DNA of 64,000 bases from an uncultured Clostridium sp. (lineage in GTDB: Bacteria > Bacillota > Clostridia > Lachnospirales > Lachnospiraceae): positions 62,001-126,000 of the forward strand of contig UPYT01000005.1 of NCBI GenBank assembly GCA_900538475.1. The letters run 5' to 3'. Positions within the stretch are counted from its first letter, which is position 1. Each line of letters begins with the position of its first letter. The position numbers and the translations under genes are program-made. Of this stretch, positions 1 through 6,744 are shown piece after piece. The notes beneath the pieces were generated by a model. It was given only the letters and a program-made list of their open reading frames with translations, was not told where the DNA came from and did not search any database.

Positions 1-72
1 CTCTACGATCTGATATACTGCACCCTCGATTTCCAGGGTAATGCCGTTTCTAAAATCACCTGCTGAAATCAT
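1..72 (-). CDS. efp: Elongation factor P, N-terminal 24 codons (partial)
   Basis: Only the first 24 residues lie in the window; the gene runs off the left edge. The start MISAGDFRNGITLEIEG is the typical N-terminus of bacterial EF-P, the factor that relieves ribosome stalling on polyproline stretches. The ATG at 70-72 is preceded by a strong AAGGAGGA site (80-87). It is the last gene seen of the aro/yqeG/nrdR direction but has its own promoter at 124-152. The modification loop is outside the window, so the call rests on the N-terminus alone. Confidence 0.85.
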   Translation of the reverse strand, partial: MISAGDFRNGITLEIEGAVYQIVE

Positions 73-123
73 GTGATATTCCTCCTTGAATTTACGTACT
101 GTTTTACGCGATTAATCTATTCT

Positions 124-152
124 ATAATATAATAAAAGATACGTTTTTTCAA
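124..152 (-). promoter_or_regulatory. Sigma-A-type promoter of efp
   Basis: On the minus strand TTGAAA (152-147) is separated by 17 nt from TATTAT (129-124). This is about 50 bases upstream of the efp start. Matched by eye only. Confidence 0.5.
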
Positions 153-328
153 CCTTTTTTTTTCGTCTCCTAAAAATCCCCGTATCAGTTCAGCCCTGCA
201 AAGGTTCAAACAGAAAAATGCGTTGAAAACTTATTTTCATAAGGCAGACGCCCGCTTCCTCTTGTTCCCCTGTAAAGGGGCAAAAAGATATATGGCAGAA
301 CCGTTAGAAATCCTCAGCTGGAAAAAAA

Positions 329-763
329 TTATCCCTCTTCTCCTGTTAGATAATCCATCGCCAGATCATAGCCCCGAAGTCCAAGCCCCACAATCTGTCC
401 GGTGCAGACCGGAGCAGTCACAGACGTATGGCGGAACTCTTCCCGCTTATGAACATTGGAAATATGAACCTCAATAATCGGCACCTGAATGGATGCCAGA
501 GCATCCCGCACGGCGTAGCTATAGTGGGTAAATGCTCCTGGATTAATAATAATTCCCTCTACACCTGTATGGTATGCCTCCTGAATCTTGTCAATCAATC
601 CGCCCTCACAGTTGCTCTGAAAAACCTCCAGCTCATGTCCCTCAGCGGCAGCCTTTTCCTCCAGATGCTTCACCAGCCATTCATAATCCCTGGTTCCGTA
701 AATTCCCTTTTCCCGAATGCCCAGGAAATTCAAATTTGGTCCGTTTAAAACAAGAAGCTTCAT
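329..763 (-). CDS. aroQ: 3-dehydroquinate dehydratase, type II
   Basis: Catalyses dehydration of 3-dehydroquinate to 3-dehydroshikimate in the shikimate pathway (cytoplasmic dodecamer in the family). At 144 aa it has the usual type II length. Visible signatures are the N-terminal NGPNLNFLG, the catalytic Tyr22 in the flexible lid (GIYG), NPGAFTHYS at 74-82, EVHISN with His100, and Arg111. Its ATG overlaps the aroK stop by one base (TAATG), so translation of the two is probably coupled. About 256 bases separate it from efp downstream. Confidence 0.95.
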   Translation of the reverse strand: MKLLVLNGPNLNFLGIREKGIYGTRDYEWLVKHLEEKAAAEGHELEVFQSNCEGGLIDKIQEAYHTGVEGIIINPGAFTHYSYAVRDALASIQVPIIEVHISNVHKREEFRHTSVTAPVCTGQIVGLGLRGYDLAMDYLTGEEG

Positions 764-1281
764 TAATTCTTCCCCTCTTTCTCTCTTATCAGATGCACAA
801 TCTCTTCCACGGTTTTCCCGTCCACATCTACAATCTGATGAGCTGCCTGACGATAAATAGGATTCCGGTAGGCCAAAAGTTCTTCCGCCCGCTGCTTCAC
901 ATCAGTTCCCTGAAGAAGAGGTCTGGTGGTGTCTCCCTTTAACCGTTCTATCACCGTTTCTGCTTTTACCTGAAGAAAAATCACCTGTCCCAGTTCCCTT
1001 AAAAGAGCTCTGTTTTCCTCCCTGAGAGGCAGTCCTCCTCCCACTGAAATTACCTTCGGCTCCGTTTCCTTCTGCAGCTTTTTTAATACAGCAGTCTCCG
1101 TTTCCCGGAAAAATTCCTCCCCCTTCAACCGGAAAATATCAGAGATGGTCATGCCCGCTTCCTCTTCTATCATCTGATCCGTATCCACTAACGGAATTCC
1201 TGCTGTCTGGGCATAGGCCCGTCCCACACTGGTCTTGCCTGCTCCCATAAATCCAATAAAAATCACATTTTCTCTGCTCAT
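763..1281 (-). CDS. aroK: Shikimate kinase
   Basis: Phosphorylates shikimate with ATP at the step after aroE. Visible features: Walker A GFMGAGKT at 10-17, DTD at 33-35 for Mg and substrate, FFRETE at 57-62, the GGG loop at 81-83 and lid arginine in TTRPLL near 120. I chose the ATG at 1281 (172 aa) because GGAG lies 8 nt upstream; an in-frame ATG at 1296 would add MGDGS without a clear ribosome site. It is translationally coupled to aroQ and lies 203 bases after yqeG, with a degenerate tandem array between. Confidence 0.93.
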   Translation of the reverse strand: MSRENVIFIGFMGAGKTSVGRAYAQTAGIPLVDTDQMIEEEAGMTISDIFRLKGEEFFRETETAVLKKLQKETEPKVISVGGGLPLREENRALLRELGQVIFLQVKAETVIERLKGDTTRPLLQGTDVKQRAEELLAYRNPIYRQAAHQIVDVDGKTVEEIVHLIREKEGKN

Positions 1282-1360
1282 ACTCCCATCTCCCATGTAA
1301 ATATTTTTCTCTCTTCCCAGTCCATGCGTGCCTTCCGGCGCCTACTTTTGACAGCATATT

Positions 1361-1480
1361 CCCCTGGCTCAAAACTTCCGGCAAAAACGCTCCCCTGGCT
1401 CAAATCTCCCAGCAAAACGCCCCCAAACTCAAACCTTTTCACAAAACGTTTCCAGGCCCAAACCTCGCGCCCAAACAGCT
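1361..1480. repeat. Degenerate tandem array, about 30-bp unit, four copies
   Basis: Four successive units of about 28-31 bp begin at about 1361, 1392, 1422 and 1450. Units 1 and 2 share CCCCTGGCTCAAA followed by GCAAAAACGC or GCAAAACGCC; units 3 and 4 are increasingly diverged. The array fills the spacer between the yqeG stop and the aroK start. No CRISPR-like unique spacers are present. Function unknown. Confidence 0.6.
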
Positions 1481-1484
1481 CCCG

Positions 1485-1997
1485 TCATTTTTTCTGGCTG
1501 GAATGAGATTTTTTATAGCAATGTAAAATAGGAGCCTCCAAATATCGTTTCAATACAATCTGGATCTCCTCTCTGGGGTTAATGGGCTTCACTAAAATCC
1601 CGTAAATCCCACAGCGATTGGCCCCGTAAACATCTGTAAACAGCTGATCTCCCACAAACAGGGTTGTCTTTCTGTCTGTTCCCATCAGCTCCATCGCCCG
1701 GAGATAATTTTTTCTTCCCGGCTTTCCTGCCTTATAAATATAAGGAGAATGTACGGCAGCTGCAAAGGACGCCACCCGAGGTTCCTTATTGTTGGACAAA
1801 AGGCAGGTTTTTATGCCCAGTCCCCGAAGCCGTTCAAACAGCTCCACCGCCCTTTTATCTGCCGGAGCACCATGCTCCACCAGAGTATTGTCAATGTCAA
1901 AAATCACGCCCCGAATACCCTTTTTTTGCCACTGCTCCCATGGAATCTCATAGGTGCTGTTGAGCCATTCACGGGGATAAAACTGTTCCAGTATCAA
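1485..1997 (-). CDS. yqeG: YqeG family HAD-IIIA phosphatase
   Basis: A 170-aa HAD-superfamily protein. The nucleophile motif FDIDNTL is at 33-39 with Asp34 and Asp36, motif II is LLSNN, and the late motif is VGDQLFTD. YqeG proteins are widespread in Firmicutes, often near yqeH and aro genes; the physiological substrate is not established here. It starts 15 bases after nrdR, suggesting co-transcription. The C-terminus is basic and Ser-rich (HCYKKSHSSQKK). Confidence 0.9.
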   Translation of the reverse strand: MILEQFYPREWLNSTYEIPWEQWQKKGIRGVIFDIDNTLVEHGAPADKRAVELFERLRGLGIKTCLLSNNKEPRVASFAAAVHSPYIYKAGKPGRKNYLRAMELMGTDRKTTLFVGDQLFTDVYGANRCGIYGILVKPINPREEIQIVLKRYLEAPILHCYKKSHSSQKK

Positions 1998-2012
1998 TGC
2001 TTTTTCTCCTGT

Positions 2013-2468
2013 TTATTTGTTCTGAAGAAGCTTTCCCAGCTCCTCCATAAAGGTGTTCACATCCTTAAACTCCCGGTAAACAGATGCAAAACGCACATAA
2101 GCCACCTCGTCTAACTGCTTCAGCTTGCGCATCACCAATTCACCGATTACCGTAGTCTCCACTTCCTTTTCCTCCATGTTGAAAATCTGATTTTCAATCT
2201 CATCAATCATGGCATTGATCTGCTGTGTGGACACCGGCCGCTTGTGACAGGAATGAATAATTCCTGACTCAATCTTGGAGCGATCATAGGTTTCCCTGGA
2301 CCGATCCTTTTTAATTACCATCAGGGGCATTGTTTCCAGTTTCTCATAGGTAGTAAACCGCTTTCCGCACTTTTCACACTGACGGCGTCGGCGTATGGAG
2401 CTGTTATCATCAGCAGGTCTGGAGTCGATTACCTTTGTATCCTGTGCATTGCAGTATGGACATTTCAC
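2013..2468 (-). CDS. nrdR: Transcriptional repressor NrdR
   Basis: Zinc-finger plus ATP-cone repressor of ribonucleotide reductase genes. From the chosen GTG start (2468, 151 aa) it reads MKCPYC, with Cys3/Cys6 and CEKC (Cys31/Cys34) forming the zinc ribbon, the basic stretch SSIRRRRQ, and an ATP-cone from about residue 46 to 136. An ATG lies six codons upstream but is fused to the ribosome site (ATGAGGAGG), so the GTG, nine bases after AGGAGG and matching the family N-terminus, is preferred. It precedes yqeG on the same strand. Confidence 0.94.
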   Translation of the reverse strand: MKCPYCNAQDTKVIDSRPADDNSSIRRRRQCEKCGKRFTTYEKLETMPLMVIKKDRSRETYDRSKIESGIIHSCHKRPVSTQQINAMIDEIENQIFNMEEKEVETTVIGELVMRKLKQLDEVAYVRFASVYREFKDVNTFMEELGKLLQNK

Positions 2469-2530
2469 TTCCTCTTTCCTCCTCATTCTCTGTAAAAACC
2501 CATGGGGTTTTGTCTGTAAATATTACATTT

Positions 2531-2559
2531 ATTTTACATGACATAACCAAGATCCGCAA
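2531..2559 (-). promoter_or_regulatory. Candidate nrdR promoter
   Basis: On the minus strand TTGCGG (2559-2554), 17 nt spacer, TAAAAT (2536-2531). It lies about 65 bases upstream of the GTG start. No clear NrdR box pair was recognised. Confidence 0.45.
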
Positions 2560-2604
2560 GCAGTTTTCACTGCAATCCCCCGGCCGCCATACTCCCCCCT
2601 TTTC

Positions 2605-2870
2605 TCACACACCGCTGCATGCCTTTTCCACATCCTTCAGACGTCTGATTTCCACAAGAATAATGTCTGAGCCAATCTGCCTGACATCGCGAAAGGAAAT
2701 CACATACTCCTTTTCCCTTCCGAAAATCCCGCACAGACAGCCCGGCCCCGGTACAATCAGGTGAGTAATACAGCCAGTTTCCGGATCAAACTCCACATCT
2801 CCCACATATCCCAGACGTCTGCAGTCGCAGATATTAATCACTTCTTTTTTTTTAAATCAAAAATGCGCAC
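2605..2870 (-). CDS. ymxH: YlmC/YmxH family PRC-barrel protein, frame interrupted at an A9 run
   Basis: A small PRC-barrel protein of the YlmC/YmxH sporulation family (GDVEFDPETG, YVISFRDVRQIG). The family usually begins MR-x-DL-x-KEVINI. Here GTG at 2870 reads VRIFDLKKKK and then hits TGA at 2840-2838, while the body (EVINICDCRRLGYVGD...) continues one frame away. The junction is a run of nine A (minus strand, 2853-2845) followed by GAAG; one more A, or a -1 slip at A AAA AAG, restores the family sequence exactly. A GTG at 2841 could start the body alone but has no good ribosome site. Confidence 0.7.
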
Positions 2871-2938
2871 AGAACCACCCCATTTCTTCCTGGTATATTC
2901 TATGCGCATCTTGATCATATGGTTCCATCCGGAAATCA

Positions 2939-3394
2939 TTACCGAAACAGCTCTTTACCAAAGAAAAACTGCTGCAGCCCTGCAACCAGATTCTCCGGCA
3001 AATCAAATTCCGGCTCCGGCATCTGAGGAACCTCAGGAATACCGATTTCAAATCCTCCTCCGTATCCTGAAATTCCTACAAACAGAAAAAGTCCCCACAT
3101 AAAAACAGTTAAAATCAAACCTCCCAGGGACAGCCCCAGCCCTGCCTTGGCCCGTCCGCTCATCGGTTCGTTTCCTTTTGACAGAAGGGCAAATAAAATT
3201 CCCAGTCCGCCGAAAATAAGTCCCCCGTAGCAGCAGCACGTCATCACAACTGCCAGGATTCCCATAACCAGAGAAGCAGTCGCCAGACCATTTGGTGACT
3301 GCCTATTCTGGTGGGATGGGGCAGAGTAAGACTCTGCCTGGAGATTCTGATACACGGGATACGAATTGTTCTCTCTCTGATCCTGGTTTTCCAT
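2939..3394 (-). CDS. DUF4190-type small membrane protein
   Basis: A 151-aa protein with a polar N-terminus rich in Gln, Asn and Ser (1-33), then two hydrophobic helices (about 36-72 and 84-110) joined by a basic SGRAKAGLG segment. This is the layout of DUF4190 proteins (LVMGILAVV, KAGLGLSLGGL). The C-terminal tail is Pro/Glu-rich (PEVPQMPEPEFDLPE). Start ATG is well placed behind GGAGGGTGAA. No function is known; it sits between metQ and ymxH on the same strand. Confidence 0.65.
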   Translation of the reverse strand: MENQDQRENNSYPVYQNLQAESYSAPSHQNRQSPNGLATASLVMGILAVVMTCCCYGGLIFGGLGILFALLSKGNEPMSGRAKAGLGLSLGGLILTVFMWGLFLFVGISGYGGGFEIGIPEVPQMPEPEFDLPENLVAGLQQFFFGKELFR

Positions 3395-3467
3395 TTCACC
3401 CTCCCTTGTTTTGCCGCCCCTGCCCGAAATTTTTATTCTGGCAGACGGCTGGATCCTCTGCTATTGC

Positions 3468-4361
3468 TTAAAACAGCGGAACAACAGCGCCCTCATAAGT
3501 TGTCTCCATAAATTCCTTTACGGTGTCACTGGTAAGAGCCTCCATCAGCGCCTTTGTGCCCTCCTCATTTTCCTTTCCTTCCTGAACAGCTACAACATTT
3601 CCATAAGTAACTGCTGCCTCAGAATCAGAAGACTCTACAGCCAGAGCATCTGTTACCTTCATACCTGCTTCGATGGCATAGTTTCCGTTGATAACAGCAA
3701 TATCTACATCTGGCAGAGAACGGGGAATCTGCGCTGCCTCAACCTCAAACAGTTCCAGATTCTTCGGATTCTCAACAATATCCATCTTGGTTGCCTTCAG
3801 GCCAACGCCTTCCTTTAACTTAATCAGGCCCTGCGCCTCCAGAAGCAGCAGTGCGCGTGCCTCGTTCGTTGCATCATTGGGAACTGCAACCTTTGCTCCG
3901 TCTGCCAGTTCCTCCAGAGAAGCTGTCTTTCCTGCATAAATGCCAAAGGGCTCATAATGAACAGCGCCTGCGCTTACCAGCTTTGTTCCTCTTTCTGCAT
4001 TAAACTGCTCCAGGTAAGGGAAGTGCTGGAAATAGTTTGCATCCAGGTCACCGGTATCCAGAGCCAGATTCGGCTGTACATAGTCTGTATATTCTACAAT
4101 CTTTAAACTGTATCCCTTCTCCTCCAGAACCGGACGGGCTGCTTCCAGAATCTCTGCATGAGGCGCCGGACTTGCACCTACCACCAGCTCTTTCAGCTCT
4201 GCAGGTGCCTTGCTCTCCTCTGCCTCTGCCTCAGTCTCCTTGCTCTCTGCTGCAGCTGCCTGTGTTGATGCTGCTGCCGTCTCCTCAGTCTTGCTGCCGC
4301 ATGCAGTTAATGCTGCCGCTGCCAGAAATGCTGCCGTAATTACACTGATTCTTCTCTTCAT
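3468..4361 (-). CDS. metQ: Methionine ABC transporter substrate-binding lipoprotein (MetQ/NlpA)
   Basis: Extracellular methionine-binding lipoprotein of the MetNIQ importer. With the ATG at 4361 (297 aa) the signal peptide runs to lipobox LTAC, lipidated Cys21, followed by a Ser/Thr/Glu/Ala-rich linker and the NlpA fold (VVGASPAPHAEIL, DTGDLDANYFQHFPYLE, VPNDATNEARALLLLE). An upstream in-frame ATG is part of ATGAGGAGG, the ribosome site itself, so it is not used as the start. Third gene of metN-metI-metQ; 138 bases separate it from metI. Confidence 0.95.
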   Translation of the reverse strand: MKRRISVITAAFLAAAALTACGSKTEETAAASTQAAAAESKETEAEAEESKAPAELKELVVGASPAPHAEILEAARPVLEEKGYSLKIVEYTDYVQPNLALDTGDLDANYFQHFPYLEQFNAERGTKLVSAGAVHYEPFGIYAGKTASLEELADGAKVAVPNDATNEARALLLLEAQGLIKLKEGVGLKATKMDIVENPKNLELFEVEAAQIPRSLPDVDIAVINGNYAIEAGMKVTDALAVESSDSEAAVTYGNVVAVQEGKENEEGTKALMEALTSDTVKEFMETTYEGAVVPLF

Positions 4362-4499
4362 AATTCTTATCCTCCTCATAGATAATAATGAATAGATACC
4401 GGACAGTTCTTCTGCCCTGATTTATAAAGCCCTTTCGGCTGACAGTCTGAGGTTTTTCCCCTGGCTGCTAAATCCGTTTTCTTTGAAAATCCCGTTTTC

Positions 4500-5165
4500 T
4501 TACCGGATTCTCTTATCGCTGACTCTGGCCAGCTTCATGCCAATCTCCTGAATAATCTGAACAATAATTACCAGAATTGCTACCGTCAGAAACATCATAT
4601 CTGACTCATACCGGTAATAGCCGTAGTTAATGGCAATACCTCCCAGTCCGCCGCCGCCTACTGCTCCGGCAATAGCGGAATATCCCAGAATCGTGGTGGT
4701 GGAAATAGCTGCTCCCACTAACAAAGATGGCTTTGACTCCGGAAGCAGCACCTTCCATATAATCTGAAAGGTAGTAGCGCCCATGGACTTGGCCGCTTCA
4801 ATCACTCCGGCATCTATCTCCTTAAAAGAAGACTCTACCATTCTGGCAATGTAAGGAGCTGCAGACGCCACCAGAGGCGGCACCACTGCCTTCCAGCCCA
4901 GACTGGTTCCCACCAGCTTTCTGGTCAGGGGAATCATCATAATCAACAAAATCAAAAATGGAACGGAGCGAAGCAGGTTAATGGCAACGCCCAGTATCTT
5001 CTGAAGCATGGGAATCGGATGGATTCCCTCTTTATCTGTCACCACAAGAATAATGCCTAAGGGAATTCCGAGCATATAGGACAGCACTGTTGAAATCAAT
5101 ACCATGCAAAGCGTCTCTCCGATTCCATTTTGAATCAGCTCCATAATCTGCGGACTAAAGGTCAT
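4500..5165 (-). CDS. metI: Methionine ABC transporter permease MetI
   Basis: A 221-aa inner-membrane permease with about five transmembrane helices. The cytoplasmic coupling loop EAAKSMGATTFQIIWKVLLP (about 145-164) is the EAA motif that contacts the ATPase, and SAIAGAVGGGGLGGIA is typical of MetI. Its start overlaps the metN stop by 11 bases, so translation is coupled. It forms the pore of the methionine importer together with MetN and MetQ. Confidence 0.96.
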   Translation of the reverse strand: MTFSPQIMELIQNGIGETLCMVLISTVLSYMLGIPLGIILVVTDKEGIHPIPMLQKILGVAINLLRSVPFLILLIMMIPLTRKLVGTSLGWKAVVPPLVASAAPYIARMVESSFKEIDAGVIEAAKSMGATTFQIIWKVLLPESKPSLLVGAAISTTTILGYSAIAGAVGGGGLGGIAINYGYYRYESDMMFLTVAILVIIVQIIQEIGMKLARVSDKRIR

Positions 5166-6183
5166 TTTCTCTTACCTCCTCAAATGGAATTTTTACAGTT
5201 TTCAGATAGTGAAGGGCTCTTGCAGCATCAGCTTCATCTTCCGGAAGCTGAATAATCATCTGCCCCATCGCCTTTCCTCCTACATCTCTCGTTGAAGCAT
5301 ACATAATATTCACCGGTACCTTGCAGGCAAGAATCATGTTGGCCAGCACCGGCTCCATGGATTCCCGTCCGTCAAAGATGATTCTGATTTTTCGGGAATG
5401 GCTGATCTTCACATTGGTAATCGCATCTCCCAGAATCAGCTGGCGTCCAATTTTTGACTTAGGCTCTGAGAAAATCTCGGCAACCTTTCCTACCTCTGCA
5501 ATATGGCTTTTGTCAATAATTGCTACCCGATCGCAGATGGCCTCAATCACTGCCATTTCATGAGTAATCACAATCACGGTAATTCCCAGCTCCCGGTTAA
5601 TCTGCTTGAGCAGCTGCAGGATCGACTTGGTTGTGTTGGGATCCAGGGCGCTGGTTGCCTCATCACAGAGAAGCACCTTGGGATTCGTGGCAATCGCTCT
5701 TGCAATCGCCACTCGCTGCTTCTGACCGCCGGACAGCTGGGCTGGATAAGCTCCTGCCCTTTCCTCCAGACCTACCAGCTTCAGCAGCTCCATGGCCCTG
5801 TTCTTTGCCTCTGCCTTAGTGTAAGAATGGTTCTTTGCAATTTCCATGGGAAAACAGATATTTTTCAGAACGGTTCTCTGGGACAGCAGATTAAACTGCT
5901 GAAAAATCATTCCCATGGACTGCCTTGCCATTCTCCGCTCTGCCTCGCTCATAGCCGCCAGATTTTCCCCTTCAAACAGCACCTGTCCAGATGTGGGAAC
6001 CTCCAGCATATTGATACATCTTACCAGTGTGCTCTTTCCTGCTCCGGAAAGGCCAATAATTCCAAAAATCTCACCTCTGTAAATATCCAGATTAATGTCG
6101 TTTAACGCCACTACCGGGCCGTTAGCCGTCTTAAATTCCTTTCCCATTCCCTTTAACTGGATAATCGTCTCTTCGTTTGCCAT
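5155..6183 (-). CDS. metN: Methionine ABC transporter ATP-binding protein MetN
   Basis: A 342-aa ATPase from the ATG at 6183, preceded by GGAGG with 4 nt spacing; further upstream in-frame ATGs fall in the untranslated leader. Motifs: Walker A GLSGAGKS (44-51), LSGGQ (150-154), Walker B LLCDEATSALD (171-181), H-loop His208. The C-terminal third (from about 265) is the NIL domain, which in the family binds methionine and inhibits the transporter when Met is plentiful. First gene of the operon, behind a 385-nt leader with peptide and terminator. Confidence 0.96.
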   Translation of the reverse strand: MANEETIIQLKGMGKEFKTANGPVVALNDINLDIYRGEIFGIIGLSGAGKSTLVRCINMLEVPTSGQVLFEGENLAAMSEAERRMARQSMGMIFQQFNLLSQRTVLKNICFPMEIAKNHSYTKAEAKNRAMELLKLVGLEERAGAYPAQLSGGQKQRVAIARAIATNPKVLLCDEATSALDPNTTKSILQLLKQINRELGITVIVITHEMAVIEAICDRVAIIDKSHIAEVGKVAEIFSEPKSKIGRQLILGDAITNVKISHSRKIRIIFDGRESMEPVLANMILACKVPVNIMYASTRDVGGKAMGQMIIQLPEDEADAARALHYLKTVKIPFEEVRENDL

Positions 6184-6210
6184 ATTTCCTCCTTCCATTT
6201 CCCTGTGCTC

Positions 6211-6236
6211 AAAAACGAAGCTCGCGAGCGAGCTTC
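6211..6236 (-). terminator. Hairpin plus U5 just before the metN ribosome site
   Basis: Minus-strand stem GAAGCTCG/CGAGCTTC with loop CTCG, followed by G and UUUUU. It ends about 28 bases before the metN ATG. It is also one end of the dispersed repeat at 6211-6336, so it may act in attenuation or merely be part of the repeat. Confidence 0.4.
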
Positions 6237-6336
6237 TCCGCCTGCGGCAGATCGTCTCATCAGCCCAATTCTCTTCCAACCCATGGCGATCCTTGCGGAG
6301 CGTTTTTGTTTCACAGGAAATTGCGTCCTATGAAAC
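6211..6336. repeat. Dispersed structured intergenic repeat, copy 1
   Basis: Shares with 12490-12610, in order on the + strand: GCTCGCGAG, CCGCCTGCGGC, ATTCTCT, CATGGC-ATCCT-GCGGAGCG, TTTTT, and a terminal hairpin around GGAAATTGCGTCC. The terminal hairpin has arms TTTCACAGGA and TCCTATGAAA. Copy 1 lies inside the metN leader, between terminator and ribosome site. Confidence 0.65.
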
Positions 6337-6366
6337 AAAAAACCGCAGGCCTGTAAAGACCTGCGG
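6337..6366 (-). terminator. Intrinsic terminator in the metNIQ leader
   Basis: Minus-strand stem CCGCAGG (6366-6360) / CCTGCGG (6349-6343), 10-nt loop, then six U (6342-6337). It follows the Met-rich ORF and precedes metN, so it can only act on transcripts heading into metNIQ. A competing upstream arm is described at 6351-6408. Confidence 0.75.
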
Positions 6367-6408
6367 CTGTATCTCCGGTTCCCCGGTACTATCCCTATTG
6401 TCTCTCAG
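6351..6408 (-). promoter_or_regulatory. Potential antiterminator pairing in the metNIQ leader
   Basis: CTGAGAGAC (6408-6400), beginning 12 nt after the leader stop codon, can pair with GTCTTTACAG (6360-6351), with one bulged A and one G-U pair. The second arm covers the last base of the terminator 5' stem and nearly all of its loop, so both structures are unlikely to form together. A ribosome on the leader stop codon would cover much of the first arm. Inferred by eye; not folded. Confidence 0.45.
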
Positions 6409-6420
6409 CATCCATGCAAA

Positions 6421-6519
6421 TCATATCCTGTTTTTTGAATACGCAAACATACGGCACATGTCCATCATCATGCCGCACATCATTGCCATATTCATCTGCA
6501 TGGTTGTAATCTGAGTCAT
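6421..6519 (-). CDS. Met-rich leader peptide of metNIQ (32 aa)
   Basis: A short ORF with ATG at 6519 and TGA at 6421, behind AGAGG with 8 nt spacing. The 32 residues include 11 Met (positions 1, 7, 9, 11, 13, 14, 17, 18, 19, 21, 24), including a run of three, and two Cys. It lies between a good promoter (6604-6576) and an intrinsic terminator directly upstream of the methionine importer operon. This is the classical layout of an amino-acid leader peptide, where scarce Met-tRNA stalls the ribosome and prevents termination. A metal-binding micropeptide is the alternative. Confidence 0.7.
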   Translation of the reverse strand: MTQITTMQMNMAMMCGMMMDMCRMFAYSKNRI

Positions 6520-6566
6520 AACAGCTTCCTCTCTTCTTCCCTGATATGGTAAAACAGAAGTTCTCT

Positions 6567-6589
6567 ATGTGGCGTATTGTACGTCACAT
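6567..6589. promoter_or_regulatory. Inverted repeat overlapping the metNIQ leader -10
   Basis: ATGTGGCGT-ATTGT-ACGTCACAT: nine-base arms with one mismatch around a 5-base centre. It covers the -10 element and likely start site of the metNIQ leader, the position expected of a repressor operator. The regulator is unknown. Confidence 0.5.
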
Positions 6590-6604
6590 GGTCTTATTTG
6601 TCAA
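6576..6604 (-). promoter_or_regulatory. Promoter of the metNIQ leader transcript
   Basis: Minus strand TTGACA (6604-6599), 17 nt, TACAAT (6581-6576). A start near 6569 gives about 50 nt before the leader peptide ATG. Confidence 0.65.
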
Positions 6605-6623
6605 GCAATAATTCACAATTTCC

Positions 6624-6651
6624 TTGACTTTTCCTCTGTTTCCTGTATAAT
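6624..6651 (+). promoter_or_regulatory. Promoter of marR-MATE
   Basis: TTGACT (6624-6629), 16 nt, TATAAT (6646-6651), divergent from the metNIQ promoter. The inverted repeat at 6664-6694 lies just downstream, over the expected transcription start. Confidence 0.6.
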
Positions 6652-6663
6652 GTCCCTCTAGTT

Positions 6664-6694
6664 AGTTCTATTTCGAACTGTTCAAAATAGAACT
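6664..6694. promoter_or_regulatory. Probable MarR operator
   Basis: Perfect 10-base arms AGTTCTATTT / AAATAGAACT separated by 11 bases, with an inner TTCGAA. Position over the start site of the marR-MATE transcript suggests autorepression, as is usual in MarR-transporter operons. Confidence 0.55.
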
Positions 6695-6744
6695 GTTTGC
6701 TGAAAATCTATTTTCTTCAAGACCATTTGAAAGGAGGTATTCCC

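Noticed and set aside
1361..1480. CRISPR array
   Set aside because: Repeats are degenerate and contiguous with no unique spacers, and no cas genes are in the window.
6153..6338. Open frame across the metN leader and repeat
   Set aside because: Contains the repeat and the terminator U tract; overlaps metN start out of frame without a ribosome site.
6421..6660. S-box (SAM) or T-box riboswitch upstream of metN
   Set aside because: I looked for the GGGACUGGCCC/CUCGGCAACC S-box core and the AGGGUGGNACCGCG T-box sequence on the minus strand. Neither is present; the short Met-rich ORF explains the leader better.
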